A DNA stretch of 64,000 nucleotides. Origin: Rhizobium aethiopicum (lineage in GTDB: Bacteria; Pseudomonadota; Alphaproteobacteria; Rhizobiales; Rhizobiaceae). Shown here one piece after another: positions 35,416 through 44,906 of the stretch. Location of the stretch: contig NZ_FMAJ01000003.1 of the NCBI RefSeq assembly GCF_900094625.1, positions 124,001 through 188,000 on the forward strand, read 5' to 3'. Below the pieces are notes generated by a model. That model saw only the letters and a program-made list of their open reading frames with translations, made no database searches and was not told where the DNA came from. The position numbers and the translations under genes were made by a program. Position 1 is the stretch's first letter; each line of letters starts with the position of its first letter.

Positions 35416-36945
35416 TTATTCCGCCGCGTCGAGGCTTTTCATATGCCGTTGCGGGCGCAGCATCGACTCCTCCTCGGCATCCTGCGGCGCACCCCAGAAA
35501 CTCTCGAGCGTCGGGCCATTCTTGAGATGGCGGCGGCGAAAAAGAAATTCGAGGATCTCATGAAACCAGACGCGGCGGCCCATCTGCGTGTACCAGCGCA
35601 TCGAGTGGCGCTGTTTTCGGTCGCGATGAAAGAGGATGCGCATCAGCGCCTTCGGCCGCGCCTGGACAGCAACCTCGATGAGCTTGACGCAGGCGACCAG
35701 CACGACGGGGTTCAGGTAGCGCATCTTCAAGACCTGATGCTTGTAATCCCATTTGCGAATATCGGTCTCGATCACCTGCCGGTCCCGGGCAATACGAAAG
35801 AAGGGCGTCCAGCGATGTGGGGTGACATAAAGTGCCTGGATCTGGTCGGGATCGTACGAGAGCAATTGCCGGAAGCCGCGCCAGAGATCGCTCAACTTTT
35901 CCTCTTCGAAACCGACGACCCAGGTCGCCATGGAGAGGATATCATGCTGGCGCAAAAGGCGGATCGCCTCGCGGTCGGTTGCCTTGGCCCCGCCCTTCTT
36001 GATCAGCGTCAAAGTTGCCTCGTCGGTGTTCTCCATGCCGAGGAGCCAGCGCACGACACCGGCCTCGCGGTAAAGATGCAGGATATCGGCATCGCGGACG
36101 ATATCGTCCGCCCGCGTCGAGCCGACGATCTGGACGGGCACATTCTCGGCGATCATCGCTTCTAGGAAGGCCAGCCAGGCTTTTCGCGACGAGGTCGGAT
36201 TCTCATCGGCAAGATTGATGAGCTCGACACCCTCTTCGCGATGGAGCCTGGCGATCTCGCGGGCGAACAGCTCCGGCGATCGGTGACGCCAGCGGGTCCA
36301 GAAACCGCGCTGGCCGCAATAATTGCAGAGATGCGGACAGCCTCGGGAGAATTGCATGACAACGGCCCGCTTGCCGCCCCAATAGCTATAGTTGGCATGG
36401 TCGATCAATTCCCAGCCGAGGCGATAGGCATCGAGATCGGCGATCGCCTGCGCCGGCTGGGTTGCCAGAACGTCGCCGGTGGCGTTGCGGAAGGCAATGC
36501 CGGAAACAGCCGCCAGCGGACGGTTCGTCGCCAAAGCTTCGGCAAGCCGCCGCATCGTCTCCTCGCCTTCGCCGCGCACGAGGATGTCGAATGCCCTTGT
36601 TTCGGCCAGCACCTCCCGCCAATGATAGGTCGGGAACACGCCGCCATAGATAATCAAGATTTTGGCGTCGCTGCGCTTGATCTCGTCCGCGATCGCGCGG
36701 GCAGTGGGATGAGCCGAAGTCGAGCCGGAATGGCCGATCAGCACCAGATCCGGACTATGATCCGTGACCCGGGCGACGATTTCGGCAATCGTCATCGGCC
36801 CGAACTCGGCATCGATAAGCTCGACATGATGACCGTCGTCGATCAGCGGACCGCCGACGGAAAGAAGGCCAAGCGGTGGAAGGTGATCATCGGGAATACG
36901 GCTGCCGATTGCCGTATGCGGCGGATTTATCAGAACGATCTTCAT
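35416..36945 (-). CDS. B12-binding-domain radical SAM protein (BchE-like)
   Basis: The 509-residue enzyme starts with a cobalamin-binding-type Rossmann domain (about 1-140; VLINPPHTAIGSRIPDDHLP, INPPH typical of the family) followed by a radical SAM core (about 190-420) with the 4Fe-4S cysteines Cys203, Cys207 and Cys210 in RGCPHLCNYC. The C-terminus (MRWYTQMGRRVWFHEILEFL) is a helical extension. Its closest named relatives are anaerobic Mg-protoporphyrin monomethyl ester cyclases, but no photosynthesis genes are here. Methylation or cyclisation of another lipid-like or cofactor substrate is possible. It stands alone and divergent from a nucleotidase. Confidence 0.82.
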   Translation of the reverse strand: MKIVLINPPHTAIGSRIPDDHLPPLGLLSVGGPLIDDGHHVELIDAEFGPMTIAEIVARVTDHSPDLVLIGHSGSTSAHPTARAIADEIKRSDAKILIIYGGVFPTYHWREVLAETRAFDILVRGEGEETMRRLAEALATNRPLAAVSGIAFRNATGDVLATQPAQAIADLDAYRLGWELIDHANYSYWGGKRAVVMQFSRGCPHLCNYCGQRGFWTRWRHRSPELFAREIARLHREEGVELINLADENPTSSRKAWLAFLEAMIAENVPVQIVGSTRADDIVRDADILHLYREAGVVRWLLGMENTDEATLTLIKKGGAKATDREAIRLLRQHDILSMATWVVGFEEEKLSDLWRGFRQLLSYDPDQIQALYVTPHRWTPFFRIARDRQVIETDIRKWDYKHQVLKMRYLNPVVLVACVKLIEVAVQARPKALMRILFHRDRKQRHSMRWYTQMGRRVWFHEILEFLFRRRHLKNGPTLESFWGAPQDAEEESMLRPQRHMKSLDAAE

Positions 36946-37132
36946 GCGACTTTACCCTTGCGGGTCCCCCTGTCTGACGCAGGCAGAAGTGACCAGCGAT
37001 CAATGGCAATATTCAGCCAAAAACGCCTTTAAGTTGTGAAAATCTGGCGGCTTTTTTGCGGGCGTCGACGGCAAGCGGGCCGCCCGAGCAAAAGCCTTTG
37101 GTTTCGAGCAACAGCCGTGCCATAAGTCCGCC

Positions 37133-37849
37133 ATGACCAAGATCGACCGCACGCCTGAAAAAGCCGATTTCGACCACGTCACCGACTGGGTTTTCGACCT
37201 CGACAACACGCTCTATCCTCATCACGTCAATCTCTTCGCGCAGATCGACAAGAACATGACCGCCTATGTCGCGGCGCTCCTGCAGATGGAGCGGGAGGAA
37301 GCCCGCAAGCTGCAGAAGCGGTATTATCTCGACCACGGCACGACCTTGCAGGGCCTGATGATCCATCACGGCATCGATCCGAATGACTTCCTCGAAAAGG
37401 CGCATGCAATCGACTATTCGGCGCTGACGCCACAGCCCGAGCTCGGCGAGGCGATCAAGGCGCTGCCGGGGCGCAAATTCATCTTCACCAACGGCAGTGT
37501 CAAACATGCCGAAATGACCGCCGGAGCGCTCGGCATTCTCGAGCATTTCGACGACATTTTCGATATCGTCGCCGCCGATTACGTGCCGAAGCCGGCGCAG
37601 GCGACCTATGACAAGTTCGCGGCGCTGAAGCGTGTCGACACCGGCAAGGCGGCGATGTTCGAGGATCTGCCGCGCAATCTGACGGTCCCGAAGGCGCTCG
37701 GCATGCAGACCGTGCTGCTCGTGCCGCGCAATCTGGAAGAGACCGTCGTCGAATGGTGGGAAAAGACCAGCGGCGAGGAGGATCACATCGATTTCGTCAC
37801 CGACGACCTCGCCGCCTTTCTCGGCAAGGTGACCAGATCGGGCGGCTGA
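37133..37849 (+). CDS. HAD-family pyrimidine 5'-nucleotidase
   Basis: This 238-residue protein has the HAD phosphatase core: motif I VFDLDNTLYP (Asp22/Asp24), motif II FTNGS and motif IV MFEDLPRNL. The HAD_SDT1-like type of cap (LQKRYYLDHGTTLQGLMIHH) marks it as a pyrimidine 5'-nucleotidase homologue that removes phosphate from UMP/CMP-like substrates. The start follows a long non-coding stretch with no strong ribosome-binding site; the ATG at 37133 is the only plausible one. It is followed by an EF-hand gene in the same direction, separated by an RNA hairpin. Confidence 0.88.
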   Translation: MTKIDRTPEKADFDHVTDWVFDLDNTLYPHHVNLFAQIDKNMTAYVAALLQMEREEARKLQKRYYLDHGTTLQGLMIHHGIDPNDFLEKAHAIDYSALTPQPELGEAIKALPGRKFIFTNGSVKHAEMTAGALGILEHFDDIFDIVAADYVPKPAQATYDKFAALKRVDTGKAAMFEDLPRNLTVPKALGMQTVLLVPRNLEETVVEWWEKTSGEEDHIDFVTDDLAAFLGKVTRSGG

Positions 37850-37920
37850 CGGTCACGTTACCAAACTTTCACCCAGCTTACCGATGTTTAACTGGGTCTT
37901 TGAGACCGGCTGGCATAGCC

Positions 37921-37951
37921 TCCTTTCGTGAGGGGACACCTTACGAAAGGA
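37921..37951 (+). promoter_or_regulatory. Hairpin that hides the ribosome-binding site of the EF-hand gene
   Basis: CCTTTCGTGAGG (37922-37933) pairs with CCTTACGAAAGG (37939-37950) with one G-U pair and a 5-base loop; T37921 and A37951 extend the stem. The Shine-Dalgarno AAAGGA (37946-37951) lies wholly within the 3' arm, seven bases before the ATG at 37958. Confidence 0.6.
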
Positions 37952-37957
37952 ATTACG

Positions 37958-38581
37958 ATGTACCGCAACAAGCTGATACTGGCAGCGCTTTCCTCCGCCC
38001 TGATCTTCGGCGCAGCCGCCGGGACAAGCTTTGCCGCGCCCGGCGACGGGCCGCGCCCGCATGCCGGCATGGGCCGTCCCGGTCCGGCCGCCTTCCGCGA
38101 AGTCACCTATGTGAGAATGCTCAAGCAGTTCGACACCAACAAGGACGGCCAGGTCTCCAAGGAAGAGGCGACCGCGGGCCTGGACAAGATCTTCGCCGCG
38201 ATCGACACCAATAATGACGGCTTGCTGACGCCGGGCGAAATCCGCCAGTACCGGGAAACGCAGATGAAGGCGATGAAGGAAGAGCGCAAGCAGGAGGTCA
38301 GTGAAAACGACGCCAACGCCGCGCCGGACATCTTGGACAATGACGATCAGGGGCGGCCGCCGCGTGAGGGGCATGAAGGTCGCGACGGACATCGCTGGAT
38401 GCGTCATGGCGGCAACTTCATGCGCGCCTCGATGTTGATGCACCGGGTCGATACCGACGAGAACGGCCAGATTTCCAAACAGGAAGCCGTTGCCGCCTTC
38501 GACAAGCTGTTTGCGCGGATGGACCGAAACAAGGACGGCGTCATCTCGATCGACGACATGCCGGACCGGCCGTTGCTGTAA
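37958..38581 (+). CDS. Secreted EF-hand calcium-binding protein
   Basis: This 207-residue protein has a signal peptide (about 1-26, ending SFA) and four EF-hand calcium loops in two pairs: DTNKDGQVSKEEA, DTNNDGLLTPGEI, DTDENGQISKQEA and DRNKDGVISIDDM. The two pairs are joined by an acidic then His/Arg/Gly-rich link. It should act in the periplasm or outside the cell as a calcium buffer or sensor, like calsymin-type proteins of rhizobia. Its ribosome-binding site is inside a strong hairpin, suggesting translational control. Fairly secure as EF-hand; exact role unknown. Confidence 0.85.
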   Translation: MYRNKLILAALSSALIFGAAAGTSFAAPGDGPRPHAGMGRPGPAAFREVTYVRMLKQFDTNKDGQVSKEEATAGLDKIFAAIDTNNDGLLTPGEIRQYRETQMKAMKEERKQEVSENDANAAPDILDNDDQGRPPREGHEGRDGHRWMRHGGNFMRASMLMHRVDTDENGQISKQEAVAAFDKLFARMDRNKDGVISIDDMPDRPLL

Positions 38582-38604
38582 GGCCGACGAACCATCGCCC
38601 TCTG

Positions 38605-38631
38605 CTCTTTCCCCGCTCAACGGGGAAAGAG
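38605..38631. terminator. Inverted repeat between convergent genes, probable terminator
   Basis: CTCTTTCCCCG (38605-38615) pairs perfectly with CGGGGAAAGAG (38621-38631) around CTCAA. It sits between the ends of the EF-hand gene and the LOG-family gene. No T-tract. Confidence 0.5.
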
Positions 38632-38649
38632 ACCTGCCTCACGATCGAC

Positions 38650-39516
38650 CTATTCGCGGTGCTCGTAGAATTCCTGGATGATCTTCCACGCGGCTTCGGC
38701 CGTGTCGACGAAGCTGATCAGCTTGACGTCGTCCGGCGCGATCGTGCCGAATTCGGCCAAGGCCTCGAAATTGATGATGCTTCGCCAGAAGGCCTCGCCG
38801 AAAAGGATCAGCGGCAGACGCTCCATCCGGCCGGTCTGGATCAATGTCAGGCATTCAAAGAATTCGTCGAGCGTTCCGAAACCGCCGGGAAAGACCGCGA
38901 TCGCCTTGGCTCGCACCATGAAATGCATCTTGCGAATGGCGAAGTAGTGGAAATTGAAGCTGAGCTCCGGCGTGACATAGACGTTCGGGGCCTGCTCGTG
39001 CGGCAGCACGATGTTAAGGCCGATTGAGGGCGCGCCCTCGTCGGCCGCGCCGCGATTGCCCGCCTCCATCACGCCAGGGCCGCCGCCGGTGACGATGACA
39101 TATTCCTGGAAATCAAAGCTCGCCGAATATTTCGAGCAGAGACGGGCAAATTTACGCGCCTCGTCATAATAGACCGAAGCCGCTTCCAGATTGGCGCGCT
39201 GGATCTCGTTGCGCGCCGCCCAGGCACTCTGCCCGGGGGCAGGAATGCGGGCGCCGCCGAACATGACGACGGTCGAGCGGATGCCGCGTTCGGTCAGCAT
39301 CATCTCCGTCTTCAATAGTTCCAGCTGCAAGCGGATCGGCCGCAGTTCTTCACGGCAGAGGAAATCCTCATCGACATAGGCGAGGCGATAGGCCGGCGAC
39401 ATCGTCTGCGGCGTCTTCGGCACGGCCTCGGCGCGTTGCCTGTCGGTCGAGCTGCTCTTCAGCGGATCCCATACGCCATCCTTGCGCCTAGAACCGCCGT
39501 TTCGTCCCTTCGCCAT
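38650..39516 (-). CDS. LOG-family protein (TIGR00730, nucleotide 5'-monophosphate nucleosidase/cytokinin-activating type)
   Basis: The 288-residue protein has the Rossmann fold of the LOG family, with the PGGFGTLDEFF signature (about residues 213-223) and VTGGGPGVMEAGNRGA. LOG enzymes release free cytokinin from its riboside monophosphate; the larger bacterial relatives such as PpnN cleave purine monophosphates. The 70-residue N-terminal part is basic (KGRNGGSRRKDG) and longer than plant LOG. Cytokinin activity would be notable in a plant symbiont but is not shown. The ATG at 39516 has no clear ribosome-binding site. It diverges from dapD. Confidence 0.82.
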   Translation of the reverse strand: MAKGRNGGSRRKDGVWDPLKSSSTDRQRAEAVPKTPQTMSPAYRLAYVDEDFLCREELRPIRLQLELLKTEMMLTERGIRSTVVMFGGARIPAPGQSAWAARNEIQRANLEAASVYYDEARKFARLCSKYSASFDFQEYVIVTGGGPGVMEAGNRGAADEGAPSIGLNIVLPHEQAPNVYVTPELSFNFHYFAIRKMHFMVRAKAIAVFPGGFGTLDEFFECLTLIQTGRMERLPLILFGEAFWRSIINFEALAEFGTIAPDDVKLISFVDTAEAAWKIIQEFYEHRE

Positions 39517-39708
39517 GTCGAAATGCCTTTCAGTACTGCCGGCCGTGAAACCGGATATGTCGCTATAACGCCTTGAATCCAGGTGAACTTGCCCGAAAAA
39601 TCATTCCATTCTATGGGCGCATGCTGTAGAGCAGGACGCAATCCCGCCAACCGCAATTCCGGAGACCTTGCCGTCTCCACGATAAAGATCGAAGTTTAAG
39701 GAATTCTC

Positions 39709-40569
39709 ATGAGCGCCACCGACCTCGCATCCCTGGAAAAGACCATCGACGCTGCCTTCGATAATCGCGACAATGTGAACACGTCGACCAAGGGTGAGGT
39801 CCGTGATGCGGTCGAGGCGGCACTCGATCTGCTCGACGCCGGCAAGGTGCGTGTCGCGACCCGCGGCGCCGACGGCGCCTGGACGGTCAACCAGTGGCTG
39901 AAGAAGGCCGTGCTCTTGTCCTTCCGCCTCAACGACATGGAGGTCGTCAAGGGCGGCTCCGGCGATTCCACCTGGTGGGACAAGGTCCCCTCGAAGTTCG
40001 AGAACTGGGGCGAGAACCAGTTCCGCGCTGCCGGCTTCCGCGCCGTGCCGAACTGCGTCGTACGTCGTTCGGCCTATATCGCCCCGAATGCGATCCTGAT
40101 GCCCTCCTTCGTCAATCTCGGCGCTTATGTCGGTGAAGGCACGATGGTCGATACGTGGGCGACGGTCGGCTCCTGCGCGCAGATCGGCAAACATGTGCAT
40201 CTATCCGGCGGCGTCGGCATCGGCGGCGTGCTCGAACCGATGCAGGCTGGGCCGACGATCATCGAGGACAATTGCTTCATCGGCGCCCGGTCCGAGGTGG
40301 TCGAAGGCTGCATCGTCCGCGAAGGCTCCGTGCTCGGCATGGGCGTCTACATCGGCAAGTCGACCAAGATCGTCGACCGCGCCACCGGCGAGGTGATGTA
40401 CGGCGAAGTGCCGCCCTATTCCGTCGTCGTCGCCGGCTCGATGGCCTCGGCCAATACGACGATGGCAAACGGCCAGCCGGCGCCGCATCTCTACTGCGCC
40501 GTGATCGTCAAGCGCGTCGATGAACAGACCCGCTCCAAGACCGGCATCAACGAGCTGCTCAGAGATTGA
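39709..40569 (+). CDS. dapD: Tetrahydrodipicolinate N-succinyltransferase
   Basis: This 286-residue enzyme adds a succinyl group to tetrahydrodipicolinate in lysine and meso-diaminopimelate synthesis. The N-terminal helical domain (about 1-100) is followed by left-handed beta-helix hexapeptide repeats ([32 protein letters not shown]) and the C-terminal [11 protein letters not shown] segment typical of DapD. A TTAAGGAATTCTC leader carries AAGGAA before the ATG. It is followed 100 bp downstream by dapE, which uses its product two steps later. Confidence 0.96.
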   Translation: MSATDLASLEKTIDAAFDNRDNVNTSTKGEVRDAVEAALDLLDAGKVRVATRGADGAWTVNQWLKKAVLLSFRLNDMEVVKGGSGDSTWWDKVPSKFENWGENQFRAAGFRAVPNCVVRRSAYIAPNAILMPSFVNLGAYVGEGTMVDTWATVGSCAQIGKHVHLSGGVGIGGVLEPMQAGPTIIEDNCFIGARSEVVEGCIVREGSVLGMGVYIGKSTKIVDRATGEVMYGEVPPYSVVVAGSMASANTTMANGQPAPHLYCAVIVKRVDEQTRSKTGINELLRD

Positions 40570-40670
40570 TGACACCGGCGCGTTGATCCGGTAAACAGGC
40601 CGCGTCCTTTTACGCGAGGCGGCCCCGCCTTGCCATGTCTTTGCCATTCCCGCCGGATAGTTCGACCGCC

Positions 40671-41864
40671 ATGACCGCTACCGATCCCGTCGCCAATCTG
40701 CAGACACTGATTCGCTGCCCGTCCGTCACGCCAGCCGAAGGTGGCGCGCTCACGGCGCTGGAAGCCATGCTGACGCCGCTGGGCTTCAAAGTCGACAAAG
40801 TGAAAGCCGAGGAAGCCGGAACTCCTGACATCGAGAACCTCTATGCCCGGCTTGGCAGCGATGGCCCGCACCTGATGTTCGCCGGCCATACCGATGTCGT
40901 GCCGGTCGGTGATGAAGCGGCCTGGACGCATCCCCCTTTTGCGGCGGAAATATCAAAGGGAGAGCTGTTCGGCCGCGGCGCTGTCGACATGAAGGGCGGC
41001 ATTGCCTGCTTCGTCGCCGCCGTCGCCCGCCACATCGAGAAGAACGGGCCGCCCCAAGGCTCGATTTCATTCCTGATCACCGGCGACGAAGAGGGCCCGG
41101 CGATCAACGGCACGATCAAGCTCCTGCAATGGGCGGCCGAGCGCGGCGAGCGCTGGGATGCCTGCCTCGTCGGCGAGCCGACCAATCCGGACAAGCTTGG
41201 CGATATGATCAAGATCGGCCGGCGCGGCTCGCTGTCGGGCAGGATTACAGTGCAAGGCGTGCAGGGCCATGCCGCCTATCCGCATCTTGCCGACAATCCG
41301 GTGCGCGGCATGCTGCAGCTGACGCAGGCGCTGATGGATCCGCCCTTCGACGGCGGCACCGACGATTTCCAACCGTCGAACCTCGAGGTGACGACGGTCG
41401 ATGTCGGCAATCCCGCCACCAACGTCATTCCGGCCAAGGCATCGGCAAGCTTCAACATCCGCTTCAACGATCGCTGGACCGTCGAAACGCTGCGCGCCGA
41501 GATCCTGCGACGGCTCGACGCCGCCGCCGGCAACGGCCAGCTGCGCCCGGGCAGAGAGCCGGTGAAATACGACGTCGTCTGGGCCGACCGGCCGAGCCAC
41601 GTCTTCCTGACGCGCAGCAACGGTCTGATCGCCTCGCTGTCGTCGGCCATCGAGAACACGACCGGCCGGTCGCCCAAACTTTCGACTACCGGCGGCACGT
41701 CGGATGCGCGGTTCATCAAGGACTATTGCCCGGTCGTCGAATTTGGGCTCGTCGGTCAGACGATGCACATGGTCGACGAACGCGTCGCGGTATCCGACCT
41801 GGAGACGCTGACGACGATCTACGAGACCTTCATTGACCGCTGGTTCGCCCATGCCGGGTCTTAG
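40671..41864 (+). CDS. dapE: Succinyl-diaminopimelate desuccinylase
   Basis: The 397-residue zinc enzyme removes succinate to give LL-diaminopimelate for lysine and cell wall. Metal ligands are visible: His in MFAGHTDVVP, Asp in GRGAVDMKGG, the Glu pair in TGDEEGPA, Glu in VGEPT and the C-terminal His in GQTMHMVD. ATG at 40671 gives MTATDPVANLQTLIRCPSVT, the expected family start; ATG at 40635 is an alternative. It overlaps the next membrane protein gene by 14 bp, and dapD lies just upstream. Confidence 0.96.
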   Translation: MTATDPVANLQTLIRCPSVTPAEGGALTALEAMLTPLGFKVDKVKAEEAGTPDIENLYARLGSDGPHLMFAGHTDVVPVGDEAAWTHPPFAAEISKGELFGRGAVDMKGGIACFVAAVARHIEKNGPPQGSISFLITGDEEGPAINGTIKLLQWAAERGERWDACLVGEPTNPDKLGDMIKIGRRGSLSGRITVQGVQGHAAYPHLADNPVRGMLQLTQALMDPPFDGGTDDFQPSNLEVTTVDVGNPATNVIPAKASASFNIRFNDRWTVETLRAEILRRLDAAAGNGQLRPGREPVKYDVVWADRPSHVFLTRSNGLIASLSSAIENTTGRSPKLSTTGGTSDARFIKDYCPVVEFGLVGQTMHMVDERVAVSDLETLTTIYETFIDRWFAHAGS

Positions 41865-42447
41865 GGAAGTCCAGTATTATCTGGCCGGCCTCTGGCTGCT
41901 GATCCGGATGGATCCGCGCGGCTTCCGCTTCCTCGATCTGTCGGAGCGCGGCGTCAACCGCTCGTTCTGGGCGATGGTCTGGTGCCTGCCGCCGATGGGC
42001 ATTTCCTGGCTCTGGTGGCGACAGGCCTTCCTGCGGTCGATGCCGCCGCATGCCGATGTCAACGTTGCCTTTTATATAAGGCTCGGCTTCGTCGAGGTCG
42101 CCAACTGGTTCGTGCCGCTGGTTTTTGCCGGGCTGCTGCTGCTCGCCTTCCGCATGGGCGAGCGCTTCGCCCCCGTCGTCGTCAGCGTCAACTGGCTCGG
42201 CGTGCCGCTCTCCTATATCAACGGCCTGCTGCTGGCGCTGGTGTTCTTCCTGCCCGGTACCGTCGGCCTCGTCTCGCTGCTGCTGCTTGCCTTCATGCTG
42301 GCGCAGGTCTTCGCTTTGGCGCGCATTCTCAGGATGATCTGCCACGATCACGCGCTGATGGTTGGGGCGCTGACGCTGGTGCTGCTCGTGCCGTCGATGA
42401 TCCTGTCGGAATATCTGCAGCACTTCCTCGGCATCTATCCCGCCTGA
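41851..42447 (+). CDS. Integral membrane protein of unknown function
   Basis: This 198-residue protein has four or five hydrophobic segments (about 34-52, 80-105, 115-130, 132-160 and 165-185). It opens MPGLREVQYYLAGLWLLI. The ATG at 41851 lies inside the end of dapE (14-bp overlap), so it is coupled to lysine synthesis genes, but no functional link is known. Small membrane proteins at this spot are conserved in rhizobia in my recollection. The end faces the convergent truA. Confidence 0.7.
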   Translation: MPGLREVQYYLAGLWLLIRMDPRGFRFLDLSERGVNRSFWAMVWCLPPMGISWLWWRQAFLRSMPPHADVNVAFYIRLGFVEVANWFVPLVFAGLLLLAFRMGERFAPVVVSVNWLGVPLSYINGLLLALVFFLPGTVGLVSLLLLAFMLAQVFALARILRMICHDHALMVGALTLVLLVPSMILSEYLQHFLGIYPA

Positions 42448-42466
42448 CCGGGTTATCGCATGAGCA

Positions 42467-43264
42467 TCAGGGATCGTCGTCGTTTTCGTCGGCGGGCCTG
42501 CGGCGGTCGGTGATCACCTCGGGATAATCCACCTGCAGGAAATAGAGCCCATCGGGCGGCGCCACCGGGCCGCAGGCCTTGCGGTCCTGCGCCTCGAGCG
42601 CTGCCTGGACATCGTCAGGCGCCCATTTGCCTTCTCCTGCGAGCTTCAACGTGCCGGCGAAGGAGCGGATCTGGTTATGGAGGAAACTTTGCGCCGTGGC
42701 GCGGATCTCGATCAGCTCGCCGTGGCGCGTCACGTCAAGCCGGTCGAGCGTGCGCACCGGGCTGTTCGCCTGGCAATGGGCGGAGCGGAAGGTGGAGAAA
42801 TCGTGCCGGCCGACCAATCGCTGGGCGGCGGCGTGCATGACCTCGTGATCGAGCGCCTTCGGCACCCACCAGGCCTTGCCGGCTTCGAGCGCCAGCGGCG
42901 CCCGTCGGCTGACGATGCGGTAGAGATAATGCCGCCTGAGGGCCGAGAAGCGGGCATCGAAGAAGTCGGGAACCGCCTCGACGTCAAGAATGGAGACACG
43001 CTCGCCGGCGAGCCTCAGATGGGCGTTCAAGGCATTCTGCAGTTTATAGGACGACCATTCCTTCGAAAGATCGGCATGGATCACCTGCCCCATGGCGTGG
43101 ACGCCGGAATCGGTGCGGCCGGCGCCGCGGATCGACACCGTCTCGCCGGTCAGCGACAGCACCGCCGCCTCGATCGCCGCCTGCACCGAGGGGCCGTTTT
43201 CCTGCCGCTGCCAGCCGACATAGGGCCCGCCGTCATATTCGACGGTCATGCGGAAGCGCGGCAT
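42467..43264 (-). CDS. truA: tRNA pseudouridine synthase A
   Basis: The 265-residue enzyme makes pseudouridine at tRNA positions 38-40. The catalytic Asp is in [16 protein letters not shown] (about residue 52), and the family core [12 protein letters not shown] and [18 protein letters not shown] are present. Its ATG shares one base with the stop of fmt (TGATG), so the two are translationally coupled. The C-terminal 12 residues are acidic and variable. No anomalies. Confidence 0.96.
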   Translation of the reverse strand: MPRFRMTVEYDGGPYVGWQRQENGPSVQAAIEAAVLSLTGETVSIRGAGRTDSGVHAMGQVIHADLSKEWSSYKLQNALNAHLRLAGERVSILDVEAVPDFFDARFSALRRHYLYRIVSRRAPLALEAGKAWWVPKALDHEVMHAAAQRLVGRHDFSTFRSAHCQANSPVRTLDRLDVTRHGELIEIRATAQSFLHNQIRSFAGTLKLAGEGKWAPDDVQAALEAQDRKACGPVAPPDGLYFLQVDYPEVITDRRRPADENDDDP

Positions 43265-44199
43265 CAGGAAAGCCTCGTGCCTGCACCGAGGGGTGTGCCT
43301 CGGAGGAAGTCGGCTGCGGCCAGGGGCTTGCCGCCGGCCTTCTGCAGCCGTGTCAGCCGTACCGCACCTGAAGCGCAGGCAATCGCGAGATCATCCGTCA
43401 GCAGCTCTCCGGCAGCGCCCTGCCTTTGCGCCAGCTCCGAGCCCAGCACCTTCACCCGTTCCGGCTTGCCGCCGATCTCAACTTCGAACCATGCGCCCGG
43501 GAACGGGGCGAGGCCACGGATATGATTGTGCACGTCCGTCGCATCTCTGGCAAAATCGATCCGCGTCTCGCCCTTGTCGATCTTGGCGGCGTAAAGCACG
43601 CCCTCTTGCGGTTGCGGGGTCAGCGGCAGGTCGTTCATCTCAAGCTTGACCATGGCTTCCGCCATCGCCTTGGCGCCAACCTGCATCAGCCGGTCGTGCA
43701 ATTCGCCCGCCGTCATGTTCGGGCCGATCTCGACTTCGTGGGTCAGCGCGACGGCGCCGGTATCGAGTCCTTTTTCCATCTTCATCACCATCATGCCGGT
43801 CTTTTCGTCGCCCGCCATGATCGCCCGCTGAATCGGAGCCGCACCGCGCCAGCGCGGCAGCAGCGAGGCATGGCCGTTGTAGCAGCCATCCCGGGTGCCG
43901 TTCAAAATCGCCTCCGGCAGCAGCAACCCGTATGCGACGACGACGCCGACATCGGCCTTGAAGGCTGCAAACCTCTCGCGCTCGGCCGGGTCCTTGAAAT
44001 TGACCGGCGTGAAGACCGGGAGACCGAGCAGTTCGGCCGCCTGATGCACGGGTGATTTCTGCAGATCGAGCCCGCGCCGGCCGCCCGGCCGCGGCGGCTG
44101 CGTATAGACGGCGACGATTTCATGCCCGGCGTCGACGAGCAGGCGCAGGGTCGGGACCGAGAACTCCGGCGTTCCCATGAAGATGATGCGAAGAGACAT
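43264..44199 (-). CDS. fmt: Methionyl-tRNA formyltransferase
   Basis: This 311-residue enzyme formylates initiator Met-tRNA with 10-formyltetrahydrofolate. The N-terminal domain has [14 protein letters not shown] and [20 protein letters not shown] with the catalytic Asn/His region; the C-terminal OB-like domain (about 210-305) follows. In many relatives def is directly upstream with fmt and truA; here a VapBC pair sits between def and fmt. The ATG at 44199 lies 20 bp after the vapC stop on the same strand, so fmt may be transcribed through the toxin genes. Confidence 0.96.
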   Translation of the reverse strand: MSLRIIFMGTPEFSVPTLRLLVDAGHEIVAVYTQPPRPGGRRGLDLQKSPVHQAAELLGLPVFTPVNFKDPAERERFAAFKADVGVVVAYGLLLPEAILNGTRDGCYNGHASLLPRWRGAAPIQRAIMAGDEKTGMMVMKMEKGLDTGAVALTHEVEIGPNMTAGELHDRLMQVGAKAMAEAMVKLEMNDLPLTPQPQEGVLYAAKIDKGETRIDFARDATDVHNHIRGLAPFPGAWFEVEIGGKPERVKVLGSELAQRQGAAGELLTDDLAIACASGAVRLTRLQKAGGKPLAAADFLRGTPLGAGTRLS

Positions 44200-44219
44200 T
44201 TTATCTCGCCAGTTGAGGA

Positions 44220-44639
44220 TCAGCCGTCTTCAAACGGGTTTACGAGCTTGAGATCAAGCCCCTCGAAATCTCTGGTGTTGCGGGTGGCAAGCGTCGCGCC
44301 GGTTGAAAGGCAGATGGCGGCGATCATGGCATCCTTCGTTTCCACCGGCCGCCCCACCTTTCTGCGCGTCGCAGCCAGCAGGCCGTAGCGGTTCGCCGCA
44401 CTCAGCGAAAAACCGAGTATTCGACCGGCAAATTCGGACTCGATCCGGTTGAAGTCGGAGATCAATGCCGTCTTTCGCCTGCCGTCATCTAGGAGTTCAA
44501 GCCCGTAGCGCATTTCCCCGACGGAGATCGTCGTCAGGAAAAGCATCTCGACGTCGTAAGCGTCCAGCCAGTTCAATATCCGCTCGCTATGGGCCCTTCC
44601 CTGCAATTCGGAAATTACGTTCGTATCAAGGACGATCAT
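44220..44639 (-). CDS. vapC: VapC-family PIN-domain RNase toxin
   Basis: The 139-residue toxin is a PIN-domain ribonuclease of type II toxin-antitoxin pairs, cutting tRNA or mRNA. Acidic residues that bind metal are present: Asp5 in [11 protein letters not shown], Glu42 in VGEMRYGL and Asp103 in ETKDAMIAA. The length and motifs resemble FitB/VapC. The start overlaps the antitoxin gene by 4 bp (ATGA), so translation depends on it. It lies between the formyltransferase and the deformylase genes, in the same direction. Confidence 0.92.
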   Translation of the reverse strand: MIVLDTNVISELQGRAHSERILNWLDAYDVEMLFLTTISVGEMRYGLELLDDGRRKTALISDFNRIESEFAGRILGFSLSAANRYGLLAATRRKVGRPVETKDAMIAAICLSTGATLATRNTRDFEGLDLKLVNPFEDG

Positions 44640-44896
44640 CCGTCGAAACGTGGCGGTTCGCGGTCACGTTCGTGGCGAGACGCGGCGATAGCCTCCACTT
44701 CGTCATCACTCAATCTTTCCTCTCCCATCAGCGATCGCAGGCGCCGCCCTGCGGGCGCTCCAGAACGCTCCGCCACGATTTGTCGGCGGATGATTTCGAT
44801 CGCTTCTTCGGAAAGGCTGCGGCCATTGCGTTGCGCGCTTTCCTGAAGCTGCCGCTTCATGGCGTCCGGAACGTCCCGGATAAGCAGATCACCCAT
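44636..44896 (-). CDS. vapB: VapB/FitA-type antitoxin
   Basis: This 86-residue protein has an N-terminal ribbon-helix-helix DNA-binding domain (LLIRDVPDAMKRQLQE followed by NGRSLSEEAIEII) and a charged C-terminus ([14 protein letters not shown]) that would insert into the toxin. FitA-type antitoxins repress their own promoter with the toxin. A 27-bp palindrome directly before the ribosome-binding site is the likely operator. GGAGG lies seven bases before the ATG and touches the palindrome edge. Confidence 0.92.
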   Translation of the reverse strand: MGDLLIRDVPDAMKRQLQESAQRNGRSLSEEAIEIIRRQIVAERSGAPAGRRLRSLMGEERLSDDEVEAIAASRHERDREPPRFDG

Positions 44897-44906
44897 TCGG
44901 CGCCTC

